Shown piece after piece: positions 26,726 to 35,968 of a stretch of DNA of 64,000 bases. The position numbers and the translations under genes were made by a program. Each line of letters starts with the position of its first letter. Position 1 is the first letter of the stretch. A model generated the notes under the pieces. That model did no database searches, was not told the DNA's origin, and saw only the letters and a program-made list of their open reading frames with translations. Source of the DNA: Parasphingorhabdus sp. Its GTDB lineage: Bacteria > Pseudomonadota > Alphaproteobacteria > Sphingomonadales > Sphingomonadaceae. The DNA is taken from positions 1-64,000 of the forward strand of contig JAUCYS010000007.1 in NCBI GenBank assembly GCA_030373505.1, read 5' to 3'.

Positions 26726-28720
26726 TCAACCTTCGTCCGCTTCCTCATCCGCGACAATCTCCAGAATCAGGTCGTCGGCCGCGATCTGCTTGCCAGCAGT
26801 TGCGGCGATTGTGTCCACGGTGCCGTCAATCTGGGCGAGAATCTCGTGCTGCATCTTCATCGCCTCGAGCACCGCCAGCTTGTCGCCCTTGCTAACCCGT
26901 GCGCCGGCCTCGACCAGGATCTCGAGCAAAAGCCCGTGCATCGGTGCGACCACGGTGCCGCCGCCACCGGCATCCTCCATGGCGCTCAGACCGGTCTGGT
27001 CGGTCACCGTCAGCGAGCGCGTCGGCAGCGCCAGATAGAGGGTGCGGTGATCGTCATAATAGATCGCCTCGACGGTGCGGCCATCGACCCGCAGCTTCGC
27101 ATGGTCGGCGGTCAGGCTCATCAGTGTGACCGAGGCCTTGTCCTCGCCCGCGATCACCCGATACTCGCCGGGCCGGTCGACATGGACATGGACGGTCTGG
27201 GCGGCCTCGCCTTCGGCATATTGCACCACGGTCTCCAGCGCGCCGGTGTTCGACCAGTCGAGCATCTCCGGATTGACGTTGAGCGCCAGCCTGTGGGCCG
27301 CCTGTTGTCGCAGCTTGTGGTGGATGACCGCGGCGATGGCATAGGAGGCGAAATCATGGGTGCCGAGATCGACTCCGTCCTCGCCGTAATTTTCGGCGAT
27401 AAAGGCGGTGGTCGCTTCGCCACTGACAAAGTCCGGCTTGTCCAGCGCATCGATCAGGAAATCGCGGTTGGTCTTTGGACCGAACAGCGCGGTTTCCGAA
27501 AGGGCCTTGATCATCCGCCGCCGCGCCTCGTCGCGGGTGGCACCGTGGGTGATGATCTTGGCAACCATCGAATCGTAGAAGGGCGAAACCTCGCCGCCGG
27601 TCCGGATGCCGCTGTCGACCCGCGACAGGTCCGACGGCTTCCACAGATGGACCGGACCGGTGCTCGGCAGAAAATCGTCCGCCGGGTCTTCGGCATAGAG
27701 CCGGACCTCCATGGCATGGCCGGTGAGCGTGATGTCCTGCTGTTCGAGGCCCAGCAAGTCGCCTGACGCAACTTTCAGCTGCAGCCCGACCAGATCGAGT
27801 CCGGTCACTTCCTCGGTCACCGGATGCTCGACCTGCAGCCGGGTGTTCATTTCGAGGAAATAGAATTCGCCCGACTGGTCGAGCAGAAATTCGACGGTGC
27901 CGGCGCCGACATAGTCGACCGCCTTCGCCGCCTCAACCGCTGCCGCGCCCATCTGCTCGCGCAATTCCGGCGTCATCACCGGGCAGGGCGCTTCCTCGAT
28001 CACCTTCTGGTGGCGCCGCTGCACCGAACAGTCGCGCTCGCCGAGATGGATGGTGTTGCCGTGGCTGTCGGCAAAGACCTGGATCTCGACATGGCGCGGC
28101 TTGATGATCGCTTTCTCGAGGATCAGCTCGCCATTGCCAAAGGCATTTTCCGCTTCCGAACGCGCCAGCTTGATCGCATTGGGTACGTCGGACAGGTCAT
28201 GGACCAGCCGCATGCCGCGGCCGCCGCCGCCCGCTGCGGCCTTGACCATCAATGGCACGCCGATCTTCTGTGCTTCGGCGATCAGCACGTCGTCCGCCTG
28301 ATCATCGCCCTGATAGCCGGGCACGCAGGGCACGCCGGCGGCGATCATCGCCCGTTTCGAGCGGGCCTTGTCGCCCATTACGTCGATCGCCTTTTCCGGC
28401 GGGCCTACGAAGATGATGCCGGCATCGGCGCAGGCCTTGGAAAAGGCGGCGTTTTCCGAAAGGAAGCCGTAGCCGGGATGGATCGCATCGGCGCCGGTAT
28501 CCTTTGCCGCCTGGATGATCTTGTCGACCAGCAGATAGGATTCATTGACCGGAGCTGGTCCAATGCGCACCGCGTCGTCCGCCATCTGAACATGGGGGGC
28601 TTTGGCATCGGCATCGGAATAGACCGCAACCGTGCGCATGCCCTGTGCCTTGGCGGTGCGCATGACCCGGCAGGCGATTTCGCCGCGATTGGCAACCAGG
28701 AGGGTGTTGATTCTTGTCAT
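26726..28720 (-). CDS. Acyl-CoA carboxylase biotin-carrying alpha subunit (MCC/GCC type)
   Basis: Biotin carboxylase plus carrier protein in 664 residues. The order is: BC domain N-terminus (LLVANRGEIACRVMRTA), ATP-grasp glycine loop (KAAAGGGGRGMRLV), EMNTRLQVEHPVTE, then a linker domain and a C-terminal biotinyl domain with EAMKMQHEI (biotinylated Lys). It partners the carboxyltransferase at 29790. The chain layout fits methylcrotonyl- or geranyl-CoA carboxylase rather than acetyl-CoA carboxylase. ATG at 28720 follows AAGGAA. The exact acyl-CoA is not decided by the sequence. Confidence 0.9.
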   Translation of the reverse strand: MTRINTLLVANRGEIACRVMRTAKAQGMRTVAVYSDADAKAPHVQMADDAVRIGPAPVNESYLLVDKIIQAAKDTGADAIHPGYGFLSENAAFSKACADAGIIFVGPPEKAIDVMGDKARSKRAMIAAGVPCVPGYQGDDQADDVLIAEAQKIGVPLMVKAAAGGGGRGMRLVHDLSDVPNAIKLARSEAENAFGNGELILEKAIIKPRHVEIQVFADSHGNTIHLGERDCSVQRRHQKVIEEAPCPVMTPELREQMGAAAVEAAKAVDYVGAGTVEFLLDQSGEFYFLEMNTRLQVEHPVTEEVTGLDLVGLQLKVASGDLLGLEQQDITLTGHAMEVRLYAEDPADDFLPSTGPVHLWKPSDLSRVDSGIRTGGEVSPFYDSMVAKIITHGATRDEARRRMIKALSETALFGPKTNRDFLIDALDKPDFVSGEATTAFIAENYGEDGVDLGTHDFASYAIAAVIHHKLRQQAAHRLALNVNPEMLDWSNTGALETVVQYAEGEAAQTVHVHVDRPGEYRVIAGEDKASVTLMSLTADHAKLRVDGRTVEAIYYDDHRTLYLALPTRSLTVTDQTGLSAMEDAGGGGTVVAPMHGLLLEILVEAGARVSKGDKLAVLEAMKMQHEILAQIDGTVDTIAATAGKQIAADDLILEIVADEEADEG

Positions 28721-28736
28721 TTCATTTTCCTTCACC

Positions 28737-28805
28737 CCGTTCATGCTGAGCTTGTCGAAGCATGGCATTGCGCCAGCTGTCCTTCGACAGGCTCAGGACG
28801 AACGG
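28737..28805. repeat. REP-like inverted repeat, family A copy 2
   Basis: The left arm is CCGTTCATGCTGAGCTTGTC extended by GAAG; the right arm runs CTTCGACAGGCTCAGGACGA then ACGG, with a 21-base spacer. The core GCTGAGC-TGTCGAAG is shared with the 26.6 and 60.4 kb copies. Confidence 0.8.
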
Positions 28806-28825
28806 CAGAATTTCCAAACATCTGT

Positions 28826-29638
28826 TCATTCCGGTTTCACGACCCAGTTCGGCTTGCGCTTTTCGAAGAAGCTGGCGACGCCTTCCTTGGCCTCTTCGCT
28901 GACCACGCGGTCGGCGAAATTCTCGGCGGCGAGGCGGACCACCTCGTCGCGCGGTTTGCCGGCGATCTGGCCGAGCAGCTCCTTGGTGGCCGCGATCGCA
29001 CCGGGCGCGGAGCCCAGCACCTGCTTGCGCAGCTGCATCTCGATCGCTTCCAGTCCGGCGACATCGTCGGCGACAAAGTCGGCAAAGCCTAGTTGGTGCG
29101 CCTCGCTGCCGTCGAACCGCGCCGCGGTCAGCATTAGCCTGCGGCCGGTGGCATAGCCGAGCTTCTGGATCACGAAGGGTGAGATCTGCGCCGGCGTCAC
29201 GCCGATGGCAGTCTCGGTCATCGCGAAGCGGGCGCCGCTTTCGCAGATCACGGCATCGGCGCAGCAGGCCAGACCAAAGCCGCCGGCCATCGCCGCGCCC
29301 TCGATCAGCACGATCACCACTTGTGGAGCGGTGTTGACCAGGTCGAAAATCTCCGCCGCGCCGGTCGACATCGTGATGATCGCTGCCCGGTCACCGCTCT
29401 GCTGGAAATTCTCCTTGAAATTCTTCAGGTCCGCGCCAGCGCAAAAGACCCCGCCGCGTCCGCGCAGCGTAATGCCGCGCACCGAGCGGTCGTCGCGTAC
29501 GCCTTTCAGCACGTTGGCCAGTTCTGCGACCAAGGCGTCACTCAGCGCATTGCGATTGTCCGGCTGGTTGAACCAGATGGTCAGCCAGCCCTGCTGGAGC
29601 TCGAGTTCGAGGGTTTTGGTTTCGGGGAGGTTTGTCAT
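28826..29638 (-). CDS. Enoyl-CoA hydratase family protein (methylglutaconyl-CoA hydratase-like)
   Basis: Crotonase-fold enzyme of 270 residues. VVIVLIEGAAMAGGFGLACCAD is the oxyanion region (seen as IEGAAMAGGFGLA), and FAMTETAIGVTPAQISPFV follows. The Gly-Val-Thr-Pro-Ala-x-Ile-Ser-Pro block is typical of LiuC/AtuE-type hydratases acting on 3-methylglutaconyl- or isohexenylglutaconyl-CoA. The usual first catalytic Glu (Glu144 of rat crotonase) is not seen in GGFGLACCAD, while a Glu occurs in MTET. ATG at 29638 is chosen; upstream codons run into a REP repeat. It lies between the two carboxylase subunit genes. Confidence 0.86.
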   Translation of the reverse strand: MTNLPETKTLELELQQGWLTIWFNQPDNRNALSDALVAELANVLKGVRDDRSVRGITLRGRGGVFCAGADLKNFKENFQQSGDRAAIITMSTGAAEIFDLVNTAPQVVIVLIEGAAMAGGFGLACCADAVICESGARFAMTETAIGVTPAQISPFVIQKLGYATGRRLMLTAARFDGSEAHQLGFADFVADDVAGLEAIEMQLRKQVLGSAPGAIAATKELLGQIAGKPRDEVVRLAAENFADRVVSEEAKEGVASFFEKRKPNWVVKPE

Positions 29639-29643
29639 AGTTC

Positions 29644-29769
29644 GTATCCCTGCGAAGGCAGGGATCCATCTCCTGCCCTTGTCTCCAGACGCGATGGTCG
29701 GGTTTTCTCGCGACCCTCTGTGCTTGACGCATGTGTCCGAGATGGACCCCCGCCTTCGCGGGGGAACAC
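29644..29769. repeat. REPIN-like inverted repeat, family B
   Basis: Two hairpin-forming units face each other: ATCCCTGCGAAGGCAGGGAT (29646-29665) and CCCCCGCCTTCGCGGGGG (29747-29764). Outer arms ending CCATCTC (29672) and GAGATGG (29739) are complementary across a 66-base spacer. It fills the gap between the hydratase and carboxyltransferase genes. Confidence 0.8.
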
Positions 29770-29789
29770 GCAATGTTCCAGAACCCCAA

Positions 29790-31412
29790 TCATATCCGCG
29801 CCACCCCGAAGGCATTGGGATGCAGCGTGCGGTTCTGCGCCTCGAAAATCGTTTCCAGCGCGAAGCCCAGCACCTTGCGGGTGTCGCGCGGGTCGATCAC
29901 GCCATTGTCGAGCACCCGGCCGGAGGTGAAGAAGGCACTTTCCTGCGCTTCGAAAATATCCTTGATCCGCTGTTCCTGCCTGGTGATCGCTTCCTCATCC
30001 GGTTCCTCGCCCTTGCGCTTGGCCTGCACCCGGGCAACATGGCTCATCGTGTTGGCGGCCGACGCGCCGGCCATCACCCCGGTCTTGGCATTGGGCCAGC
30101 TGAACAGGAAATCGGGTTCGAAGGCGGTGCCGCTCATGCCGTAATTGCCGGCGCCAAAGCTCGCGCCGATATAGAGCGACAGTTTCGGCACCCGGACATT
30201 GGATACGGCCTGGATCATCTTGCTGCCCAGCTTGATCATGCCCTTGTGCTCGGATTCGGTGCCGACGATATAGCCGGTGGTGTTGTTGAGGAAGATGATC
30301 GGCAGCTGCGACTGGTCGCAGAGCTGGAAAAAATGCGTGGCCTTGGCAGCCGCTTCCGGATCAAACGGGCCGTTGTTGCCGATCAGCCCGACCGCATGGC
30401 CCATGATGCTCGCCTGCATGCAGACGGTGTTCGGCCCATAGCGTGCCTTGAACTCCTCGAAATCGGATCCGTCGACGATCCGCGCGGCGACCTCGCGGAC
30501 GTCATAGGGCGTGGTATAGTCGATCGGTACGATCCCGGCGATCTCGTCGATATCGTAGAGGGGTTCCTCATAATCGTTGCGGCGGATCGGCGTGCTGTTC
30601 TTGTTCCAGTCGAGCCGGCCCATGGTCTCGCGAGCGATGGCAATGCCGTGGGCATCGTCATCGGCGAGATATTCGACGCTGCCGGTGGTCGAGGCGTGCA
30701 TTTCGGTGCCGCCCAGTTCGCGGTCGTCGGCCACTTCGCCGGTTGCTGCGTGGACCAGCGCGGCGCCGCCCAGCGCCGCCATGCCATTGTCGCGCACGCC
30801 GATCACATAGTCCGACATGCCGGGCATATAGGCACCGCCTGCCGTGGACGGGCCGTGCAGCACGACCATAGTCGGGATACCCGCTGCGCTCAGCCAGGCG
30901 AGATTGCGGAACAACATGCCGCCATGGGCCCAGAGCTCGACCTTATATTCCATCAGATTGGCACCGGCGCTCTCGACCAGATGGATGAAGGGCAGCTTGA
31001 ACTGCTGCGCCATTTTTTGAGCGCCCTTGCTGGCATCCCAGCCGCCTGCGGTGGCGGCACCGGCACGAATGCCGCTGTCGTCGACCCAGATCATGCAGCG
31101 CACGCCCTTGACGAAACCGATGCCGAGGATGGCGCTGCCGCCCGGAATGCTGGTTTCGGGATTGTCGTCCTCGACCAGATAATTGGCCATATTATAGAGC
31201 TGCAGCCAGGGCATGCCGGGATCAAGCAGCCGTTTCAGCCGCTCGTGCGGAGTCAGCTGGCCGCGCTTTTCGAAGGTCGGCCGGCGTTTTTCCGATGCCG
31301 CCACCGCCCGTTGTTCAAGATTGCGCAGATGATCGATCAGCGCCAGCATGTCCTTGCGATTCTGCTCGTAACTGTCGGAGCCGACGGCGATCTTCGATTT
31401 AAACTGGGGCAT
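29790..31412 (-). CDS. Acyl-CoA carboxylase carboxyltransferase (beta) subunit
   Basis: Carboxyltransferase of 540 residues with the two crotonase-like halves of the MCC/PCC beta family. KRGQLTPHERLKRLLDPG is the N-terminal block, ESAGANL with GPSTAGGAYMPGMSDYVIGV binds acyl-CoA, and FLNNTTGYIVGTESEHKGMIKLGSKM, seen as FLNNTTGYIVG and EHKGMIKLGSKM, is the carboxybiotin site. KRGQL-PHERL recalls geranyl-CoA carboxylase (AtuC) more than LiuB, from memory. ATG at 31412 is preferred to an upstream ATG at 31451. It is the first gene of the minus-strand cluster, divergent from the TetR gene. Confidence 0.9.
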   Translation of the reverse strand: MPQFKSKIAVGSDSYEQNRKDMLALIDHLRNLEQRAVAASEKRRPTFEKRGQLTPHERLKRLLDPGMPWLQLYNMANYLVEDDNPETSIPGGSAILGIGFVKGVRCMIWVDDSGIRAGAATAGGWDASKGAQKMAQQFKLPFIHLVESAGANLMEYKVELWAHGGMLFRNLAWLSAAGIPTMVVLHGPSTAGGAYMPGMSDYVIGVRDNGMAALGGAALVHAATGEVADDRELGGTEMHASTTGSVEYLADDDAHGIAIARETMGRLDWNKNSTPIRRNDYEEPLYDIDEIAGIVPIDYTTPYDVREVAARIVDGSDFEEFKARYGPNTVCMQASIMGHAVGLIGNNGPFDPEAAAKATHFFQLCDQSQLPIIFLNNTTGYIVGTESEHKGMIKLGSKMIQAVSNVRVPKLSLYIGASFGAGNYGMSGTAFEPDFLFSWPNAKTGVMAGASAANTMSHVARVQAKRKGEEPDEEAITRQEQRIKDIFEAQESAFFTSGRVLDNGVIDPRDTRKVLGFALETIFEAQNRTLHPNAFGVARI

Positions 31413-31494
31413 GGGTGGGGCGCCTCTTTCCGATTTGATCGTGTGAACCATTCGCCATTTGACACGGCGAGTCCATAAAGGCTAATTGAATAGC

Positions 31495-31511
31495 ACTCGA
31501 TATTATCGAGT
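31495..31511. promoter_or_regulatory. Palindromic operator of the divergent TetR regulator
   Basis: ACTCGAT-ATT-ATCGAGT is a perfect 7-3-7 inverted repeat, 23 bases before the TetR gene ATG and 83 bases before the carboxyltransferase ATG. A TetR dimer bound here could control both promoters. Confidence 0.68.
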
Positions 31512-31533
31512 CAAGTTCATAAAGAGACAATCC

Positions 31534-32262
31534 ATGGCTTCAAAAGCAATCCCTTCGGAAACCCAGCGCGCCAAGCTGGAGCGCAAGGAGCGGGCCATAT
31601 TGGAGGCGGCCCGGACCATCTTCGTGAATCACGGCTTCGACGGGGCCCGGATGCAGGAAATTGCCCGCCGCGCCGGAATCGGCGAGGGCACGATCTACAG
31701 CTATTATGATTCCAAGGCGGAACTGATGCTGGCGGTGCTGCAACAATTCTGGGACGGGCTGACCCTGGAAGCCGAAGACGTGATGGCGGCAGAGCAAGCC
31801 ACGGATTTCTTTGGCCGTCTGCGCGCACTGGCACATTATCATCTCAATACCGTGATCGTGAACGCCGATTTCATCAACCTGACCTTCGCCCTGCGCCGCA
31901 ACAATAGCGAGGTCAGCGTCTCGCGCGACCATCTGCGCCATTATGTGGCGGTATTCGACCGGCTGTTCCTGCGCGGACAGGATCGCGGCGAGCTGCGTGC
32001 GGACGCGGTGCTCTGGCAGGCGCGCGACATATTCTACGGCAGTCTCGAATATAGCGCCCGCTCGATCGAAATGACGATGGAGGCCGATCGCAGCACCCGC
32101 GACCAGCAGCCGGTGGTCGACGATATGGTCGCGCTGTTCCGGGCGCATTATGGTGCTCATCCGGAAGGCGAAGCGGCTGACGGCACCACGCTCGCTGCCC
32201 TGTCCCGGCAGATCGAGCAGCTGACCGAAAAAGTCGACACGCTTGCCAGTCGTCTTTCCTGA
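31534..32262 (+). CDS. TetR/AcrR family transcriptional regulator
   Basis: A 242-residue repressor. The N-terminal HTH is clear: AILEAARTIFVNHGFDGARMQEIARRAGIGEGTIYSYYDSKAELML, seen as the parts AARTIFVNHGFDGARMQEIA and GIGEGTIYSYYDSKAEL. The helical C-terminal ligand domain is unspecific and ends in a short coiled-coil-like stretch (LSRQIEQLTEKVDTLASRL). It is divergent from the carboxylase cluster with a palindrome between, so it probably represses that cluster and responds to a pathway acyl-CoA. It converges on fadB-like with a shared terminator. Confidence 0.9.
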   Translation: MASKAIPSETQRAKLERKERAILEAARTIFVNHGFDGARMQEIARRAGIGEGTIYSYYDSKAELMLAVLQQFWDGLTLEAEDVMAAEQATDFFGRLRALAHYHLNTVIVNADFINLTFALRRNNSEVSVSRDHLRHYVAVFDRLFLRGQDRGELRADAVLWQARDIFYGSLEYSARSIEMTMEADRSTRDQQPVVDDMVALFRAHYGAHPEGEAADGTTLAALSRQIEQLTEKVDTLASRLS

Positions 32263-32271
32263 CGGTCAAAA

Positions 32272-32300
32272 AAAGGGCCCCCGAAGGAGCCCTTTCTTTT
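32272..32300. terminator. Bidirectional terminator between TetR and FadB-like genes
   Basis: AAAGGGC (32272-32278) pairs with GCCCTTT (32289-32295). A-rich sequence precedes it and CTTTT follows, so it can work for both converging genes. Confidence 0.78.
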
Positions 32301-32316
32301 CGTCTGAGGCAGCAGC

Positions 32317-34506
32317 CTAAGCCGCCTTGTAAAAGCTCTCGCCGGCACCCGCTTTCTTGCGGAAGCTCGTTGGCGGCTTGAATCTTTCACCATATTTCTG
32401 CGCCAGATTGTCGGCGATGCGAACAAAATTGTCGACGCCCATCGTGTCGATATGGCTCATCGGACCGCCGGTCCAGGGCGCAAAGCCCCAGCCGAAGATC
32501 GCGCCGAGATCGGCCGATTGCGGGTCGGAGACCACACCCTCGTCATAGCATTGCGCGGTGGCGATCAGCTGGATGAACATCAGCCTTTGCTTGACCTCTT
32601 CGACATCCGGCTGTTCCTCAGCCAGCGGGAAATGCTCGGCCAGGCCGGGCCACAATTTCTTCGAACCGTCCTCGGCATATTCGTAGAAGCCGCCGCCAAA
32701 GCGTTTCCCGCGCCGGTCGATCTGGTTGACCATGATGTCCATCAGCTGCTCGGTACCGCTCGGGACATAGGCGTCGCCCATTTCTTCCTTGGTTGACGTC
32801 ATGATATCATAGCCGAGCTGCAGCGTGGTTTCATCGACCACCGCCAGCGGGCCGATCGGCATGCCCATGGCGACCGCGGCATTTTCGATCAGCGCCGGTT
32901 TGACACCCTCGGCGACCATCAGCATCGCTTCATTGGCATAAGGCGGGAAGACGCGGTTGGTGTAGAAGCCGCGCACGTCCTTGACCACGATCGGCACCTT
33001 GCGGATCTTCGCGTTATAGTCGAGCGCGACGGCCAGCGCCTTGTCGCCGGTTTTGGCACCGGGGATGATTTCCAGCAAGGGCATTTTCTCGACCGGCGAG
33101 AAGAAATGCATGCCGATAAACTGGTCGGGCCGTTCGCTGTTCTTGGCGAGGTCGGTGATCGGCAGGGTCGAGGTGTTGGACGCGAAGATCACGTCCTTGC
33201 CAATCACCGCCTCGGTTTTCCTGATCACGTCCGCCTTGACATCGGGCCGTTCGAAGACCGCCTCGATGATCAGGTCGACATCCTTCAGATCGTCATAATT
33301 GTCGGTCGGGGTGATCCGCGCCATGAAAGCCTCGGCTTTCTCCTTGGTCATTTTGCCGCGCGATACATTCTTGTCGACGATCTTCTGGCTGTAGGCGATC
33401 GCCTTCTGCGCCTCTTCCATATTGCGGTCGAGAACCACCACGTTCATGCCGCCCTTGGCGGTGACATGAGTGATGCCCGAGCCCATCAGGCCGGCACCGA
33501 GCACACCGACAGTCTTGATCTCGGATTTCGGGACGCCCTCGGGACGGGCGGCGCCTTTTTCCGCAGCCTGTTTGTTGATGAACAGGGTACGGATCATATT
33601 CTTCGCCTGAGGACCGCTCAGCAGCTTGGTGAAATATTTGCTCTCGACGCGCAGCGCGGTGTCGATCGGCAGCATCGAGCCTTCGTACAGGCACGACAGG
33701 ATCGCCTTTACCGCTTCATAATTGCCCTTGCTCTGTTTCAGCGCGATGGCCGAGGAACCGAGATAGAGCGGCACGGCGCGAGGGTCCATCGAACCGGCGC
33801 CACCGGGGAATTTATAGCCCTTCTTGTCCCATGGCGCGGACGCCTTGGGATTGGCCTTGACCCATTCCCTGGCCTTGGCGACGACTTCGTCCGCTGGGAC
33901 GACTTCATCGATAAAGCCTTGCGCCTTGGCGGTCTGCGGATTGGCGGGATTGCCCATCATGATCATCATGCCCGCGGCCTGCAGACCCGACAGGCGTGGC
34001 AGGCGCTGGGTGCCGCCGCCGCCCGGCAGCAGGCCGACCTGCACTTCGGGCAGGCCAAGCTGGATTTTCGGATTGTCGGCGCAGACGCGATAGTGGCAGG
34101 CCAGAGCCAGTTCGAGACCGCCGCCGAGCGCCAGGCCGTTGAGCGCGCAGGCCACCGGCTTGGCGTGGGCGGTGCCCTTGAGCAGGTCCTTGGCGCTGTG
34201 GCCGCCGGTTTCCATGCGACGCAGGATGCCGTTCAGCTCCCAGGCGCTTTCGAAGGCTTCGGCCATGCTGTCGGCCTTGGAAGCGCCAAGCATGTTGAGA
34301 TCGGCGCCGGCGAGGAAGCCGGACTTCTTGCCGGAGGTGATCACGGCGCCCTTGATGGCGTCGTTGCTGATCAAGTCCTCGACGAAGGCCTTGAAATCGG
34401 TGATCAGCGCCTGGTTCCAGACGTTCATCGACTGGCCGGGCAGATCGATGGTGAGAAGGGCAATGCCGTCGCTGTCAATATCGACGGTGAATGTTTCGTA
34501 GGTCAT
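32317..34506 (-). CDS. fadB/fadJ: 3-hydroxyacyl-CoA dehydrogenase/enoyl-CoA hydratase, trifunctional alpha type
   Basis: Bifunctional beta-oxidation enzyme of 729 residues. The N-terminal crotonase domain has [20 protein letters not shown] and [22 protein letters not shown] (both catalytic Glu present). The 3-hydroxyacyl-CoA dehydrogenase domain begins [14 protein letters not shown] (Rossmann) and has [27 protein letters not shown] (catalytic His) and [12 protein letters not shown]-terminal dehydrogenase half ends the protein. It pairs with the thiolase just upstream on the same strand, the standard alpha-beta order reversed. Confidence 0.92.
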   Translation of the reverse strand: MTYETFTVDIDSDGIALLTIDLPGQSMNVWNQALITDFKAFVEDLISNDAIKGAVITSGKKSGFLAGADLNMLGASKADSMAEAFESAWELNGILRRMETGGHSAKDLLKGTAHAKPVACALNGLALGGGLELALACHYRVCADNPKIQLGLPEVQVGLLPGGGGTQRLPRLSGLQAAGMMIMMGNPANPQTAKAQGFIDEVVPADEVVAKAREWVKANPKASAPWDKKGYKFPGGAGSMDPRAVPLYLGSSAIALKQSKGNYEAVKAILSCLYEGSMLPIDTALRVESKYFTKLLSGPQAKNMIRTLFINKQAAEKGAARPEGVPKSEIKTVGVLGAGLMGSGITHVTAKGGMNVVVLDRNMEEAQKAIAYSQKIVDKNVSRGKMTKEKAEAFMARITPTDNYDDLKDVDLIIEAVFERPDVKADVIRKTEAVIGKDVIFASNTSTLPITDLAKNSERPDQFIGMHFFSPVEKMPLLEIIPGAKTGDKALAVALDYNAKIRKVPIVVKDVRGFYTNRVFPPYANEAMLMVAEGVKPALIENAAVAMGMPIGPLAVVDETTLQLGYDIMTSTKEEMGDAYVPSGTEQLMDIMVNQIDRRGKRFGGGFYEYAEDGSKKLWPGLAEHFPLAEEQPDVEEVKQRLMFIQLIATAQCYDEGVVSDPQSADLGAIFGWGFAPWTGGPMSHIDTMGVDNFVRIADNLAQKYGERFKPPTSFRKKAGAGESFYKAA

Positions 34507-34614
34507 ATTCTGTTCCTTACTGTCTCATCCTGTGCTCTGCATCGGATACGGAGCGTTGGCGAGAGGGCAGTTGCCAGCCCTCCAGAGCTCCGCATCAAGC
34601 GCGGAGCACAAATA

Positions 34615-35829
34615 TCAGTTCACCCGTTCGATGATCGTGGCGATGCCCATGCCGCCGCCGATGCAGAGCGTGGTCAGAGCGGTGGACTTGCCGGTTCGTT
34701 CCAGTTCGTCGAGCACCGTGCCGAGGATCATCGCTCCGGTTGCGCCGAGCGGATGGCCCATGGCGATCGCGCCGCCGTTGACGTTCATCACGCTGTGATC
34801 GACATTCATGGCATCCATGAAGCGCAGGACCACGGCAGCAAAGGCCTCGTTCAGTTCCCACAGATCGATATCGCTGGCGGTCATGCCGGCGCGTTCCAGC
34901 GCCTTCTTGGCGGCAAATTCCGGGCCGGTGAGCATGATCGTCGGTTCGGAACCGATGGCCGCCATCGAGACGATCCGTGCCCGCGGCTTCAGGCCGTATT
35001 TCTCGCCGGCCTTTTCGTTGCCGACCAGAACCGCTGCCGAACCGTCGACGATGCCGGAGCTGTTGCCGGCATGGTGAACGTGGTTGATCTTCTCGACCTC
35101 GGGATGTTTCAGAATCGCGACATCATCAAAGCCGGGCATCTGCTCGCCCATCATCTTGAACGCGGGGCCAAGTGCGCCGAGCGACTGCATGTCGGTTTCG
35201 GGCCGCATCAGTTCGTCCCGGTCGAGCACGACCTCGCCGATCACATCGCGGATCGGCAGGATCGACTTGGCGAAGCGATTCTCGTCCCACGCCCTGGCGG
35301 CGCGCTTCTGGCTCTCCACGGCATAGGCGTCGACATCGTCGCGGCTATAGCCATATTTGGTGGCGATCAGATCAGCGGATATGCCCTGCGGCACGAAATA
35401 TTCCTGAAAGACCAGAGTCGGGTCGGCCATGCCGCCGAGACCGTCGCTGCCCATCGGGATGCGCGACATGGATTCGATGCCGCCGCCGATGGCGAGATCG
35501 GTCTCGCCGGAACAGACCTTGCCGGCCGCGATATTGACTGCTTCCAGACCGGACCCGCAGAAGCGGTTGACCTGGATCGCCGAGGTGGTGTCGGCATAGC
35601 CGGCCTTGAGCGCGGCCATGCGGCTGATCACCGCGCCCTGCTCGCCGACCGGGGAGACGCAGCCAAAGGCGATGTCTTCTACTTCATGGCCTTCGAGCTC
35701 ATTGCGATCGTTGATCGATGCCAGCACCTGGGAGGCGAGGTCGAGGGCGGTGATTTCGTGCAGGCTGCCGTCGTTGCGGCCCTTGCCGCGCGGCGATCGG
35801 ACGGCGTCATAGATTAAGGCTTCGGTCAT
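34615..35829 (-). CDS. fadA: Acetyl-CoA C-acyltransferase (thiolase)
   Basis: Beta-oxidation thiolase of 404 residues. [13 protein letters not shown] holds the nucleophilic Cys, [11 protein letters not shown] the NEAF motif, [15 protein letters not shown] the active His, and [14 protein letters not shown] the second Cys. ATG at 35829 ([15 protein letters not shown]) is chosen over an open frame to 35871. An ACGT-rich inverted repeat and a good -35/-10 pair lie upstream. It is the first gene of the thiolase-fadB unit, separated from fadB-like by 108 bases. Confidence 0.92.
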   Translation of the reverse strand: MTEALIYDAVRSPRGKGRNDGSLHEITALDLASQVLASINDRNELEGHEVEDIAFGCVSPVGEQGAVISRMAALKAGYADTTSAIQVNRFCGSGLEAVNIAAGKVCSGETDLAIGGGIESMSRIPMGSDGLGGMADPTLVFQEYFVPQGISADLIATKYGYSRDDVDAYAVESQKRAARAWDENRFAKSILPIRDVIGEVVLDRDELMRPETDMQSLGALGPAFKMMGEQMPGFDDVAILKHPEVEKINHVHHAGNSSGIVDGSAAVLVGNEKAGEKYGLKPRARIVSMAAIGSEPTIMLTGPEFAAKKALERAGMTASDIDLWELNEAFAAVVLRFMDAMNVDHSVMNVNGGAIAMGHPLGATGAMILGTVLDELERTGKSTALTTLCIGGGMGIATIIERVN

Positions 35830-35870
35830 AGGGGGTCCTCTCGATGGAAGAATGTAATGGCTTGCCACCA

Positions 35871-35899
35871 ATGCTAATGTTGCACTGCAGCACAGTCAA
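35871..35899 (-). promoter_or_regulatory. Predicted promoter of the thiolase gene
   Basis: Read on the minus strand, TTGACT (35894-35899) and TAGCAT (35871-35876) are 17 bases apart. They match 5 of 6 and 4 of 6 of the sigma70 consensus. Confidence 0.5.
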
Positions 35900-35903
35900 G
35901 CAG

Positions 35904-35919
35904 TTTACGTAAACGTCAA
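35904..35919. promoter_or_regulatory. ACGT inverted-repeat operator upstream of thiolase
   Basis: TTTACGT-AA-ACGTCAA is a 7-2-7 inverted repeat with one mismatch pair, abutting the predicted -35 element. From memory it resembles operators of MerR-type regulators of acyl-CoA degradation (LiuR type). Confidence 0.5.
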
Positions 35920-35968
35920 TTAGAGGAGAGAGGCGACTCGCCTCTCCCTCGTTCGCCCCGACCATAAA

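Noticed and set aside
33106-35817. A 903-codon plus-strand frame opposite fadB and thiolase
   Set aside because: Low-complexity His/Gly-rich translation typical of an antisense shadow in high-GC DNA.
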